Origin: Clostridium sp. BNL1100
GTDB lineage: Bacteria > Bacillota > Clostridia > Acetivibrionales > DSM-1351
Assembly (NCBI RefSeq): GCF_000244875.1
Contig: NC_016791.1
Coordinates: forward strand, 2,361,001 to 2,425,000
Length of the DNA: 64,000 nucleotides
Direction of reading: 5' to 3'
Part shown: positions 8,466 to 17,803 of the stretch, in pieces
Layout of the letters: each line of letters begins with the position of its first letter
How positions within the stretch are numbered: the stretch's first letter is position 1
Program-made: the position numbers and the translations under genes
The notes under the pieces: generated by a model
The model's database searches: none
What the model was told of the DNA's origin: nothing
Seen by the model: only the letters and a program-made list of their open reading frames with translations

Positions 8466-9824
8466 TTAGTTTTTAAGGCTGTGCATTGGAGCCGGAATTC
8501 TTCCGCCTCTCTTAATAAACTCATTACTGCTGAAAGGATTTACTTTCATAACAGGACCTGAACCCAGTAATCCCCCGAACTCAACCTTGTCTCCGACTTT
8601 CTTGCCCGGAGCAGGAATTAATCTGACAGCAGTGGTTTTGGTATTAACCACACCGATTGCAGCTTCATCCGCAATTATTGCAGAAATAGTTTCAGCACTG
8701 GTATCACCCGGAACAACAATCATGTCAAGTCCTACTGAACATACACAAGTCATTGCTTCAAGCTTTTCCAGAGTTAATGCCCCTGAAAGTGCTGCATCAA
8801 TCATTCCTGCGTCTTCACTTACAGGAATAAACGCACCACTTAGGCCACCAACGTAGGAAGAAGCCATTACTCCTCCCTTTTTAACTGCATCATTTAAAAG
8901 AGCAAGAGCCGCAGTGGTTCCGTGAGTTCCACACTTCTCAAGACCCATTTCTTCAAGAATATATGCAACACTGTCCCCGATTGCAGGAGTAGGAGCCAAA
9001 GATAAATCAACAATACCAAAAGGAACATTTAACCTTCTGGATGCCTCCTGCGCTACCAGCTGTCCCATTCTTGTTATCTTGAAAGCAGTCTTCTTAATAG
9101 TTTCAGAAACAGTTCCAAAATCGGCACCCTTAACCTTTTCCAAAGCACATTTTACAACACCGGGTCCGCTTACACCAACATTTATAACACATTCCGGTTC
9201 TCCGATACCATGAAATGCACCTGCCATAAACGGGTTGTCCTCTACAGCGTTAGCAAAAACAACAAGTTTTGCACATGCAAGTGCTCCGTTATCTGCGGTC
9301 AATTCAGCACATTTCTTTATAATCCTGCCCATTTCAGCCACAGCATCCATATTTATACCTGCTTTTGTAGAAGCAACATTTACAGATGAACAAACAAGTT
9401 TTGTCCGGCTTAATGCTTCAGGAATGGATTGTATAAGCCTCTTATCACCTACTGTGTAGCCCTTATGAACAAGAGATGAAAATCCGCCTATAAAATTTAC
9501 GCCCACAGTTTGCGCTGCTTTGTCCATAGCTTCAGCAAACTTAACATATTCGTCGCTTTCACAACTTTCAGCAACAAGAGCAATGGGAGTTACTGATATT
9601 CTTTTATTAATTATGGGTATACCGAATTCCCTTTCGATATTTTCTCCGGTAACAACAAGCTTTTCAGCATATCTGGTTATCTTGTCGTAAATCTTCTTAC
9701 ATGAAATATCTATATCGGGATGACAACAATCCCTCAATGAAATACCCATAGTAATTGTTCTTATATCAAGATTTTCTTTTTGAATCATATCAATGGTTTC
9801 TAGTACTTCGAAAGGACCTAGCAT
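8466..9824 (-). CDS. PFL family protein (UPF0210)
   Basis: A 452-residue protein that matches the UPF0210 (DUF711) family, whose fold relates to pyruvate formate-lyase but lacks an assigned reaction. The family N-terminus ([14 protein letters not shown]), a Gly-rich core ([14 protein letters not shown]) and the C-terminal [12 protein letters not shown] block are present. The start has GAGGTG 9 bases upstream. It lies 11 bases after the ACT-domain gene; this ACT (UPF0237)-UPF0210 pair is conserved across many bacteria and archaea, so the two proteins probably work together, perhaps with the ACT protein sensing a small ligand. Confidence 0.92.
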   Translation of the reverse strand: MLGPFEVLETIDMIQKENLDIRTITMGISLRDCCHPDIDISCKKIYDKITRYAEKLVVTGENIEREFGIPIINKRISVTPIALVAESCESDEYVKFAEAMDKAAQTVGVNFIGGFSSLVHKGYTVGDKRLIQSIPEALSRTKLVCSSVNVASTKAGINMDAVAEMGRIIKKCAELTADNGALACAKLVVFANAVEDNPFMAGAFHGIGEPECVINVGVSGPGVVKCALEKVKGADFGTVSETIKKTAFKITRMGQLVAQEASRRLNVPFGIVDLSLAPTPAIGDSVAYILEEMGLEKCGTHGTTAALALLNDAVKKGGVMASSYVGGLSGAFIPVSEDAGMIDAALSGALTLEKLEAMTCVCSVGLDMIVVPGDTSAETISAIIADEAAIGVVNTKTTAVRLIPAPGKKVGDKVEFGGLLGSGPVMKVNPFSSNEFIKRGGRIPAPMHSLKN

Positions 9825-9835
9825 TATTGTTCACC

Positions 9836-10105
9836 TCATATTCTATGCATTGAATTAAAAATATCTTCGTGCTGAATCTGTATTTTCAGACCCATTTCAA
9901 CACCCTTGGATTCCAACTTATCAGAAATATTATGAAATGGTATGTTGCATTTGGATATATCTACAAGCATTATCATTGTAAATACATCCTGCAGAATAGT
10001 CTGGGATATATCAAGTATATTAACATTACTCTCTGCCAATATGTTGCTGACACCTGCAATTATTCCAACTTTATCCTTACCGATAACTGTTATTACTGCT
10101 CTCAC
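9836..10105 (-). CDS. ACT domain protein (UPF0237)
   Basis: An 89-residue single ACT domain (beta-alpha-beta-beta-alpha-beta) beginning MRAVITVIGKDKVGIIAGVSNILAE as short blocks, the ligand-binding loop KDKVGI being typical of amino-acid-sensing ACT folds. It is the full family length. First gene of a two-gene unit with the UPF0210 gene. The ligand is unknown. Confidence 0.92.
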   Translation of the reverse strand: MRAVITVIGKDKVGIIAGVSNILAESNVNILDISQTILQDVFTMIMLVDISKCNIPFHNISDKLESKGVEMGLKIQIQHEDIFNSMHRI

Positions 10106-10217
10106 GCTATTACCTCCCGCATATGCTTATAAATAATATTCTAAATTAACTTACTAATGTATCAGAGTTGGTTAATATTATATATCTTTAATATACAAAT
10201 ATCAATCACAAACATTC

Positions 10218-10257
10218 CGAACATGTGTTTGATTTATTGGATAAAATATGTTATACT
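10218..10257 (+). promoter_or_regulatory. SigA promoter overlapped by a LexA (SOS) box
   Basis: A -35 TTGATT (10229-10234) and a -10 TATACT (10252-10257) stand 17 bases apart. The 14-mer CGAACATGTGTTTG (10218-10231) fits every fixed position of the Gram-positive LexA/DinR consensus CGAACRNRYGTTYG and overlaps the -35 by three bases, the expected place for repression. It drives the radical SAM/DUF4130 pair. Confidence 0.75.
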
Positions 10258-10315
10258 ACTATCAAATAGATAAATCAGCTTGATTTTGAGTAAATTATTT
10301 ACGAGGAAAACATAT

Positions 10316-11701
10316 ATGGACTTGAATGAAAAATTAGGTATATTAGCAGATGCAGCAAAATATGACGTTTCATGCTCATCTAGCGGAGGGACAAGAAAAA
10401 ACAAAAATGGTGTAGGAGACAGTCATGCATGTGGAATCTGCCATACCTGGGCTGATGACGGTAGATGTGTTTCTCTGCTTAAAATTTTATTGTCAAATGA
10501 ATGTATATACGACTGCGTATACTGTATAAACAGGTCTTCAAATGACGTGCCCCGTGCGAGTTTTACGGCCGAGGAAGTTATTGAGCTTACCATGAATTTT
10601 TATAGAAGAAACTATATAGAAGGACTTTTCTTAAGCTCCGCTGTTTTAAAAAATCCAAGCCATACCATGGAATTAATGCTTGAAATCGTAAAAAAACTCC
10701 GTACTGAACATGGCTTTTTTGGTTATATACATATAAAAGCAATTCCCGGGGCTGATGAAAGGCTTATAAACGAAGCCGGAACGTACGTTGACAGAATGAG
10801 CGTAAACATTGAACTTCCATCTGACAAAGGCCTTGAAGTACTTGCTCCTCAAAAACCTAAAAAAGCTCTACTCAAACCCATGCATCAGATAAACAACAGA
10901 ATAATAGAAAACAAGGAAAATAAGCGATTATTTAAAAAGGGAGATTCTTTCGTACCCGCCGGACAAAGTACGCAGCTTATTGTAGGGGCAACACCCGATA
11001 AGGATTTAAGTATTTTAAAGCTCTCAGAAGCCTTGTACGGCAATTTTAATCTCAAGAGGGTTTATTACTCGGCATTTGTACCAACCGTAACAGATCCTAG
11101 GCTGCCGGCTCTTATCAAGCCTCCTCTACTACGTGAACACAGATTGTATCAGGCCGACTGGCTTTTGAGGTTTTACGGTTTTGAGGCTGATGAATTATTA
11201 AGCAAAACCAATCCCAATTTTGATCCTGAGCTTGATCCCAAAGCTGACTGGGCTATGAGAAATCTGCATTTGTTTCCGATAGAAGTAAATTCTGCAGAAT
11301 ATGAAATGCTTTTGAGAGTACCGGGAATAGGTGTTAAATCGGCACAAAGGATTATTACTGCAAGAAGGGTTGGCAGACTGACTTTTGACAACTTAAAAAA
11401 AATTGGAGTAGTCTTAAAACGTGCAGGCCACTTTTTAACCTGTCAGGGTAAAACATATGATAGTTACAGCTCAAATGAAGCTATTGTAAAAGAATCCTTG
11501 ATAAGTGCAAAACTTCAACCCAAAAGTAAAAAGTCTGTTTTAGGACAGATGTCATTATTCTCACTAGTAAATGATAGCGGAGCTGATGAAAACATCTCAG
11601 AGTTTCTTCTAACAGACTCTCCTTCAAATAACCGGCAATGGCTTAGTTTTTACAATCAACCACAAGACGGGAGGCTTTTGTTAAGTGATATACATTTATG
11701 A
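10316..11701 (+). CDS. Putative DNA modification/repair radical SAM protein
   Basis: A 461-residue member of the radical SAM family that protein databases call a putative DNA modification/repair enzyme (linked to the uracil-DNA glycosylase family). The radical SAM motif CIYDCVYC gives C63, C67 and C70. Four further Cys (about C20, C39, C42, C51, including CGIC) precede it and could hold a second Fe-S cluster. A helix-hairpin-helix, LLRVPGIGVKSAQRI, near residue 335-350 suggests DNA binding. An upstream TTG (10280) is open, but the ATG at 10316 has GAGG at good spacing. It overlaps the DUF4130 gene by 17 bases. The LexA box in its promoter supports a role in DNA damage. The chemical reaction is unknown. 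Confidence 0.85.
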   Translation: MDLNEKLGILADAAKYDVSCSSSGGTRKNKNGVGDSHACGICHTWADDGRCVSLLKILLSNECIYDCVYCINRSSNDVPRASFTAEEVIELTMNFYRRNYIEGLFLSSAVLKNPSHTMELMLEIVKKLRTEHGFFGYIHIKAIPGADERLINEAGTYVDRMSVNIELPSDKGLEVLAPQKPKKALLKPMHQINNRIIENKENKRLFKKGDSFVPAGQSTQLIVGATPDKDLSILKLSEALYGNFNLKRVYYSAFVPTVTDPRLPALIKPPLLREHRLYQADWLLRFYGFEADELLSKTNPNFDPELDPKADWAMRNLHLFPIEVNSAEYEMLLRVPGIGVKSAQRIITARRVGRLTFDNLKKIGVVLKRAGHFLTCQGKTYDSYSSNEAIVKESLISAKLQPKSKKSVLGQMSLFSLVNDSGADENISEFLLTDSPSNNRQWLSFYNQPQDGRLLLSDIHL

Positions 11702-12425
11702 CGGAACATGGGATTGCTTTTTGACAGCAATTCATCATTATTATTATGACAAACAGGATGTTTCAAAAATTGAATCGAGCCTTTGCTATATACCAAATCT
11801 TATTGACGAATACAGAACCATAACTACTGATATTATAAAGGCTAAGGCCGTAGAAGAAGCAATACTGCGCAAGATTTCAGCGGAAAGTCTTGAAAATCTT
11901 CAAAGATGTTTCTTTTCGGAGATCGAAGGGCGTGAAATGTGGATTTTAAAATATATTCGTCTTGGGTTTAAAATTGGTATACGCATAGACAGTATGCTTG
12001 GAGATAAAACCGTTTTAGATGTATTGATTCCTGCCAGAAAAGTAGGAATGGAGTGTCATAGAATGCTTGGACTGCTACGTTTCGAGCTTTTGGAAGGTGG
12101 CATTTATTATGCAAAAATCCAACCGGACCATAATATAATTTCTTTTATATCTCCTCACTTTAAGAACCGTTTTGCAGATCAGAACTGGATAATACATGAT
12201 ACAAAACGAAAAATTGCTTCTTTGTACAACACAAAAAAAATGCTTCTTTCCTATATGGATCTTTCCAATATCCCTGAACTTCATGCAGATGAACTCAAAT
12301 TCCAGGCTCTCTGGAAAAATTATTATAAGCATATAGCAATCAAGAATAAAATAAATCCAAAATTACAAAAGAATTTTATGCCTAAACGTTATTGGAAAAA
12401 CCTTACGGAGAAGAAACCTGATTAA
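11685..12425 (+). CDS. DUF4130 putative DNA metabolism protein
   Basis: A 246-residue protein of the DUF4130 family, the regular partner of the radical SAM gene just upstream; in other bacteria the domain also occurs fused to a uracil-DNA glycosylase-like domain. It starts with the family opening IYIYDGTWDCFLTA. The start is GTG inside the 3' end of the radical SAM gene, with GGGAGG upstream, so the two are translationally coupled. No glycosylase catalytic motif is visible in it, so it may be an accessory or substrate-recognition subunit. Function is unproven. Confidence 0.85.
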   Translation: MIYIYDGTWDCFLTAIHHYYYDKQDVSKIESSLCYIPNLIDEYRTITTDIIKAKAVEEAILRKISAESLENLQRCFFSEIEGREMWILKYIRLGFKIGIRIDSMLGDKTVLDVLIPARKVGMECHRMLGLLRFELLEGGIYYAKIQPDHNIISFISPHFKNRFADQNWIIHDTKRKIASLYNTKKMLLSYMDLSNIPELHADELKFQALWKNYYKHIAIKNKINPKLQKNFMPKRYWKNLTEKKPD

Positions 12426-12443
12426 ATATCCATAATATTGAGT

Positions 12444-12469
12444 AAAGAGGCCGTTGAAACAGCCCCTTT
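12444..12469. terminator. Weak hairpin between convergent genes
   Basis: AAAGAGGC and GCCCCTTT can pair (one G-T) around a 10-base loop with an inner GTT/AAC. It lies between the DUF4130 gene and murD. The T runs are short on both strands. Confidence 0.45.
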
Positions 12470-12479
12470 AAATTTCAAA

Positions 12480-13877
12480 CTATTTAAGCTTATTAACCAA
12501 TTCTTTAAACACATTTCCACGGTGTTCAAAATTTTTAAACATATCAAAGCTCGTGCTTGCAGGCGACAAAATTATACAGTCACCGGATTTTGCCTGTTCA
12601 TACGCTTTTTCAACAACTTCTTCATAACTGTCGCAATGAATTATTTTTATTTCATTTTCCATGTCCCTTTGCTGTAGATAATTCTTATATGCTTCCTCGA
12701 TTCTTGAAGCAGTAGCACCTATCAGCAACAGGCACTTTACCTTCTCAGCAATAATTTCACCGATTGAATCATACGGTATTCCCTTATCCTTCCCTCCGGC
12801 AATAAGAATTACTTTATTCTTAAAAGTTTTTAATGCCGCTATTGTTCTTGAAGGGCTGCTGTCGATAGAACTGTTATAGAATTTTACCCCACTAAGCTCC
12901 CTTACCAATTCTATTCTATGTTCAACACCATTAAATGTAGTTGCAATCTTTGCGATGGTCTCAGGTTTTACATACTCTATAGTTGCTGCAGTTGCAGCCA
13001 TATAATTCTCTATATTATGAACTCCTGGAATCTTAATTTTGTCACCTTCTATAATTTCGGTGCTGACGTTTCCGTTTTTCACCATTATTTTGCCGTCTTG
13101 ATATACAACACCTTCATTAAGGTCGTTCAATCTTGAAAAGTAAACATATTTACCTCGAGCCTCATAATTAAAACTCTTTGTAATTTCGTTGTCATAATTG
13201 AGAATAAGCTTGTCATTTTCTTTCTGATTAATAAAAATGTTCTTTTTTGCATCAATGTACTCTTGCAATGACTTATGAACATCAAGGTGATTAGGAGTTA
13301 TGTTTGTAACAACAGCAACCGACGGACAGTCTTTAATGGTCATTAGTTGAAAACTACTTAATTCCAATACTACCTTGTCAGTTTCTTCAACATCATCTAT
13401 TTTGCTCAGTAGTGGTGTCCCTATATTTCCGCCAAGCCAGCAATTATAACCTTCCTCTGAAAGTATTTTATAAATCAAGGTTGTAGTAGTTGTTTTTCCA
13501 TCGCTTCCGGTTACTGCAAAGACCTGTGCCGGACATAATTTTAAAAAAACTTCCATTTCTGATGTAAGTTCAGCACCATTCTCTACTGCCTGAACAAGTT
13601 CCGGTAGATCGGGTCTCATACCCGGTGTACGGAATATCAAATCAAATCCGTTTAACTTGGAAAGATAATCAGACCCAATACTATATTTAACAGGCAATCC
13701 TTTCAATTCAGTGAAAGCATCTGCAAGTTTTTCTTCTGGTGATTTATCAAATGCAGTTACATCTACCCCAAAATTTATGAGATATTTAATCAAAGGAATA
13801 TTACTTATACCTATTCCCATAACCGCAACCTTTTTATTTATAACGTCTTTCTTGAACTGTTCCAGCTTATTATTCAT
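12480..13877 (-). CDS. murD: UDP-N-acetylmuramoyl-L-alanine--D-glutamate ligase
   Basis: Cytoplasmic Mur ligase that adds D-Glu to UDP-MurNAc-L-Ala in peptidoglycan precursor synthesis, with ATP. The 465 residues show a Rossmann N-terminal domain (VAVMGIGISN), the ATP loop VTGSDGKTTTT at about 122-132, the central NITPNHLDVH block and the C-terminal domain with LIAGGKDKG and LLIGATA. The length fits the family. The start has GGAGG 5 bases upstream. It stands outside the usual division and cell wall cluster, which is common for clostridia. Confidence 0.96.
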   Translation of the reverse strand: MNNKLEQFKKDVINKKVAVMGIGISNIPLIKYLINFGVDVTAFDKSPEEKLADAFTELKGLPVKYSIGSDYLSKLNGFDLIFRTPGMRPDLPELVQAVENGAELTSEMEVFLKLCPAQVFAVTGSDGKTTTTTLIYKILSEEGYNCWLGGNIGTPLLSKIDDVEETDKVVLELSSFQLMTIKDCPSVAVVTNITPNHLDVHKSLQEYIDAKKNIFINQKENDKLILNYDNEITKSFNYEARGKYVYFSRLNDLNEGVVYQDGKIMVKNGNVSTEIIEGDKIKIPGVHNIENYMAATAATIEYVKPETIAKIATTFNGVEHRIELVRELSGVKFYNSSIDSSPSRTIAALKTFKNKVILIAGGKDKGIPYDSIGEIIAEKVKCLLLIGATASRIEEAYKNYLQQRDMENEIKIIHCDSYEEVVEKAYEQAKSGDCIILSPASTSFDMFKNFEHRGNVFKELVNKLK

Positions 13878-13925
13878 AATTACCTCCGTTATTCTCCATA
13901 TTTCACATAAAATAAATATTGCCTA

Positions 13926-13954
13926 TTGAAAAAACAAAAAACATATAGTAAAAT
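13926..13954 (+). promoter_or_regulatory. Promoter of tRNA-Leu
   Basis: TTGAAA (13926-13931), a 17-base spacer and TAAAAT (13949-13954) end 19 bases before the tRNA. Confidence 0.7.
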
Positions 13955-13973
13955 ACTAATGCAGTTAAGTCGT

Positions 13974-14060
13974 GCGGATATGGCGGAATTGGCAGACGCG
14001 CATGGTTCAGGTCCATGTGAAAGCAATTTCATGCAGGTTCAACTCCTGTTATCCGCACCA
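13974..14060 (+). tRNA. tRNA-Leu (anticodon CAG)
   Basis: An 87-nt class II tRNA. The acceptor GCGGATA pairs with TATCCGC, discriminator A and encoded CCA follow. The anticodon stem-loop reads CATGG-TTCAGGT-CCATG with CAG in the loop, and the long variable arm (GTGAAAGCAATTTCAT) is present. It reads CTG codons. Confidence 0.96.
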
Positions 14061-14062
14061 AA

Positions 14063-14097
14063 AGAGTTTGAATATTAAATTTCAAACTCTTTTTTTA
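14063..14097 (+). terminator. Terminator of tRNA-Leu
   Basis: AGAGTTTGAA (14063-14072) pairs with TTCAAACTCT (14081-14090), followed by TTTTTTATTT. Confidence 0.9.
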
Positions 14098-14111
14098 TTT
14101 CTATCATTACT

Positions 14112-14903
14112 TTAAACCTGATAATTAAAATTATCTGAGTCCTTTATATAGAAAAATGTCTTCAGTGATTTAAAATTGTACTTATTTGCCATTATGAGCT
14201 GTTCCGTACTTCCTACAAAAAGCACACCTTGATGATTTAATGCCATATTAAATTTTTTGTATATTTCGGTTTTTGCTTCCTCTGTAAAGTATATTAACAC
14301 GTTCCTGCAAACTATTAAATCAATGTTGGTGGGATAAGGTTCTCTTAAGAGATTGTGCTGCTTGAACTCAACACAATTCTTTACTTCATCCTTTATTTTA
14401 TAGCTTTCACCCAAAACTGTAAAATACTTGTTTTTAAACTCCTGTGGTAAATTCTCGACACTTTTAGCATTATATATACCAGTTTTTGCCTTTTCTATGG
14501 CTCCCATGTCTATATCTGTTGCAAGTATCTTTATAGAGCTAAGAGGCATAAGTTTATTGAGTACCATAACAAGGGTATATGGTTCATCTCCTGTAGAACA
14601 TGCGGCACTCCATATTGTCAGCTTCTTTTTTTTGCTCAGCAAAAGTGGAAAAATTTCTTTCTCCAAAACAGACCATTGGTCCGGATTTCTGTAAAACTCA
14701 GACACATTTATCGTAAGGTAATTTATAAATTCCTTGAACAATTCCTTATTATCTTTTAATGCCTGCACGTAATCCTTGTATGTATTATAATTATTCTTTC
14801 TTATAAGAGCATCGATTCTTCTTTTCATTTGCTTTTCTTTGTAGAGAGTGAGATTTATCTTAGTCATTTTGAAAATTTCTTCTTTAAAGCCTTCGTAATC
14901 CAT
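14112..14903 (-). CDS. cheR: CheR-type chemotaxis methyltransferase
   Basis: Cytoplasmic SAM-dependent enzyme that methylates glutamates of chemoreceptors. The 263-residue protein has the CheR N-terminal helical domain (about 1-75) and the SAM domain with WSAACSTGDEPYTLVM, the motif that binds SAM, then ILATDIDMGAIEKA, NLLREPYP and DLIVCRNVLIYF. No chemotaxis or flagellar gene is close, so it is a lone copy in this window. GAGGAGG precedes the ATG. CheR assignment is firm; whether it serves motility or another signalling path is unknown. Confidence 0.93.
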   Translation of the reverse strand: MDYEGFKEEIFKMTKINLTLYKEKQMKRRIDALIRKNNYNTYKDYVQALKDNKELFKEFINYLTINVSEFYRNPDQWSVLEKEIFPLLLSKKKKLTIWSAACSTGDEPYTLVMVLNKLMPLSSIKILATDIDMGAIEKAKTGIYNAKSVENLPQEFKNKYFTVLGESYKIKDEVKNCVEFKQHNLLREPYPTNIDLIVCRNVLIYFTEEAKTEIYKKFNMALNHQGVLFVGSTEQLIMANKYNFKSLKTFFYIKDSDNFNYQV

Positions 14904-14985
14904 ATGAACCTCCTCATTGGTTTATTATTACGTTTTTTATACAATATTATATTCAGAATGAGGTATGATGATGTTTTTACACTTA

Positions 14986-15017
14986 AATAAAGGATGTACC
15001 AAATGTACATCCTTTAT
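14986..15017. terminator. Terminator after ispH-S1
   Basis: A perfect 14-bp stem AATAAAGGATGTAC / GTACATCCTTTATT with a 4-base loop lies 34 bases past the ispH-S1 stop on the minus strand, and U-rich sequence follows. Confidence 0.75.
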
Positions 15018-15050
15018 TATAATTATTTAAAATGAAAAGTATAATCAAAA

Positions 15051-17069
15051 TTATCCTTTAACGCTCTCACCAATTGTGTTGGTCATATCTTCAACATGTT
15101 CTTTTGGAAGTTCTTCCTCTTCAGTTGCTGAAAGGCCTTCTTCCTTTTTTGCTCCTACAGGATCAATTGGGTTTACTTCCTTTATGCTAAGACTGATTTT
15201 CTTTGTTTCCGCATCAAATTCAATTATCTTTGCGTCAACCTGCTGACCAACTGTCAAAGCATCACCCGGCTTACCTAAGCGAACTGATGAAATCTGGGAG
15301 ATATGAACCAATCCGTCAATTCCTTCTTCGAGTTCAACAAATGCACCGAATGGTACAAGTCTTACAACCTTACCTGTTACTACATTACCTACCTGATATT
15401 TTTCTACGGCCTTAGCCCATGGGTTGTCTGCTTGTTTCTTGTAGCCAAGTGAAATACGCTTCTTTTCCTTGTCAAAATCCAGTACGGAAACAATTATCTC
15501 ATCTCCAACCTTAACAACCTCAGACGGATGCTTTATCTTGCTCCATGAAAGTTCACTAAGGTGTACAAGCCCGTCTACTCCGCCGATATCTACAAAAGCA
15601 CCGAAGTCCATAAGGCTCTTTACCTGACCTTTGTATGTCTTACCTATTTCAATATTATTCCATATCACACTGGATGCAGCTTCCTTATTCTTTTCAATTA
15701 AAGATCTTGCTGAACCCACAACTTTTCTTTTCTGCTTATTTACTTCTATAATCTCAACCTGTAAAATCTGTTTTACAAATTCAGAAAGATCCTTAACGAA
15801 TCTGTCACTGATTTGTGAAGCAGGAATAAATACTCTAACACCACTGGCATTACCAATTACACCGCCGTTAACCTTTTCAGTAACCCTAACTTTTACAGGC
15901 TGCTTGTTCTCAAATGCACTTTCAATTACATCCCATCCTTTAACGGCATCAACCCTCTTCTTGCTCAGAAGAACGTTACCTTCACCATCGTTTACCCTTA
16001 CTACAAAAACGTCAATCTCGTCCCCAACTTTAAGTGATTTTTCAGGATTAAAGTCCGGATCATCAGAAAACTCCTGCATTGGAATGATTCCGTCTGATTT
16101 ATACCCCATGTCAATAAATACTTCATTATGGTTATATCCAATAATTTTACCTTTTGTAATCTGACCCGTAGTCAAAGTTACGAGTGAGCTTTCAAAAGCA
16201 TCAGCAAAGCTCATTTCCAAATCCTGTCTATTTAATTCACTCATTTTATGAATAACCTCCTTGATTACCCAGTCAGGTGTTGACGCCCCTGCAGTAATAC
16301 CAATTTTTTTAATTTTTTTTATATCAACCGGTGGAATATCATCGGCTGTTTGTACTTTAAATGTATTATCACAATTTGCCTTGCAAATTTGATAAAGTTT
16401 ATTGGTATTGGAACTGTTATTTCCGCCAATAACCAACACCATGTCAACCATTTTTGAAATTTTTTCTGCTTCAGTTTGTCTTTTGTCTGTCGCATTACAT
16501 ATTGTATCAAATTTTAAAACATTTTCAAACCTTTTATTTAATCTAAGTATAATTTTTTCCCATTTATCACGAATAAATGTAGTTTGAGCAACAATACATA
16601 TCTTTTTTTTGATATCGGGCAGATCATTAACATTATCCTCATCTTCAATGATAAAGGCACTATTATTGCACCATCCGTTTATCCCTATTATCTCAGGATG
16701 GGTCTTATCGCCTGCTATAATTATCTGGTAACCTTCCCTATATTTCTTGTTGACCAAGCCATGTATTTTTTCCACATAAGGACACGAAGCGTCTACTACC
16801 TCAAGTCCACGGATTTTCAATCTTTCAATTACCTGTGGGCCTACACCATGAGCTCGTATGACCACCTTTGCAGGAGCCTCCGCCTCTTCCGGATTGTTTA
16901 TTGTGGTAACTCCGTATTTTGTAAGTTTTTGTACTACCTGATCATTATGAATTATAGGTCCAAGTGTATATATTTTATGTTCTGATTTTGTCGCCAAATC
17001 AGATACTATTTTAACCGCATTATTTACTCCAAAGCAAAACCCGGCGGTATTTGCGATAACCAGTTCCAT
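15051..17069 (-). CDS. ispH: Fused IspH (HMBPP reductase) - ribosomal protein S1
   Basis: A 672-residue fusion known from clostridia. The N-terminal 280 residues are 4-hydroxy-3-methylbut-2-enyl diphosphate reductase, the last step of the MEP isoprenoid path, with the three [4Fe-4S] ligands C12, C96 and C191 and the GGNNSSNT and GASTPDWV motifs. The C-terminal 370 residues hold four S1 RNA-binding repeats (around 300, 385, 470 and 555), the last two being canonical (GAFVDIGGVDGLVH, GAFVELEEGIDGLVH). The start has GAGG and the gene follows cmk by 17 bases. Both halves look intact. The fusion may link translation with isoprenoid supply, but a purely co-transcriptional reason is also possible. 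Confidence 0.96.
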   Translation of the reverse strand: MELVIANTAGFCFGVNNAVKIVSDLATKSEHKIYTLGPIIHNDQVVQKLTKYGVTTINNPEEAEAPAKVVIRAHGVGPQVIERLKIRGLEVVDASCPYVEKIHGLVNKKYREGYQIIIAGDKTHPEIIGINGWCNNSAFIIEDEDNVNDLPDIKKKICIVAQTTFIRDKWEKIILRLNKRFENVLKFDTICNATDKRQTEAEKISKMVDMVLVIGGNNSSNTNKLYQICKANCDNTFKVQTADDIPPVDIKKIKKIGITAGASTPDWVIKEVIHKMSELNRQDLEMSFADAFESSLVTLTTGQITKGKIIGYNHNEVFIDMGYKSDGIIPMQEFSDDPDFNPEKSLKVGDEIDVFVVRVNDGEGNVLLSKKRVDAVKGWDVIESAFENKQPVKVRVTEKVNGGVIGNASGVRVFIPASQISDRFVKDLSEFVKQILQVEIIEVNKQKRKVVGSARSLIEKNKEAASSVIWNNIEIGKTYKGQVKSLMDFGAFVDIGGVDGLVHLSELSWSKIKHPSEVVKVGDEIIVSVLDFDKEKKRISLGYKKQADNPWAKAVEKYQVGNVVTGKVVRLVPFGAFVELEEGIDGLVHISQISSVRLGKPGDALTVGQQVDAKIIEFDAETKKISLSIKEVNPIDPVGAKKEEGLSATEEEELPKEHVEDMTNTIGESVKG

Positions 17070-17086
17070 TAAATCGACCTCACAAT

Positions 17087-17758
17087 TTATATGTTTGCAT
17101 AATTCTTATAGAAGTAGAGTATTCTCTCAGCTACTTCCTCTATTGTCATGGAAGTAGAATCTATCTCAACAGCATCCGGTACTTTTTTGAGGGGGGCAAA
17201 AGCTCTTGACATGTCGTTATTGTCCCTATTTCGCATATCTTCTCTGACTTCATCTAAATTAACCTGTTGACCTTTCAAAACAAGTTCTTCATATCTCCGC
17301 TTAGCTCTCTCATCAATATCTGCATTTAAAAATATTTTAAGATTTGCCTGGGGCAGTACATATGAACCTATATCCCTGCCATCCATAACAACATCTTTCT
17401 CATCTGCGATCTTCCTTTGAAGTTCAACCATTTTAAGTCTTACTTCTTTAATAGCTGCAACACTTGCAGCACCTGCAGATACTTCCCCTGTTCTTATATC
17501 CTCTGAAACATCACGACCATCCAAGAAAATCTTCTGGGCATTGTCATTATGTGTAATGGCTATATTTATATTTTCAATTATCCTGATTATATCTTCCCTG
17601 GATTTAGTATCAACACCACTTTCTATTGCCTTCAACGCCACTGCCCTGTACATTGCTCCCGTATCAAGGTATATAAAGCCAAGCTCGGCTGAAACCTTTT
17701 TGGCAATTGTACTTTTTCCGGCACCTGCCGGACCATCTATTGCTATGCTCTTTGGCAT
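17087..17758 (-). CDS. cmk: Cytidylate kinase
   Basis: Phosphorylates CMP and dCMP with ATP in the cytoplasm. The P-loop IAIDGPAGAGKST is at the N-terminus, followed by LDTGAMYRAVA, VVMDGRDIGSYVLP and RAFAPLKKVPDAVEIDSTSM, all hallmarks of the Cmk family. The full length is 223 residues from the ATG at 17758; an earlier in-frame ATG at 17767 lacks room for a ribosome binding site, whereas GGA sits 9 bases before the chosen one. The order aroH, cmk, ispH-S1 suggests one transcript. Confidence 0.95.
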   Translation of the reverse strand: MPKSIAIDGPAGAGKSTIAKKVSAELGFIYLDTGAMYRAVALKAIESGVDTKSREDIIRIIENINIAITHNDNAQKIFLDGRDVSEDIRTGEVSAGAASVAAIKEVRLKMVELQRKIADEKDVVMDGRDIGSYVLPQANLKIFLNADIDERAKRRYEELVLKGQQVNLDEVREDMRNRDNNDMSRAFAPLKKVPDAVEIDSTSMTIEEVAERILYFYKNYANI

Positions 17759-17803
17759 TCTTATCATTCCGTTTCTTGTATTGTATTTATCTTACGTCTG
17801 CTA

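Noticed and set aside
15631-16164. 177-codon open frame opposite the S1 domains
   Set aside because: Antisense to a certain gene, with no ribosome site; long only because of codon bias.
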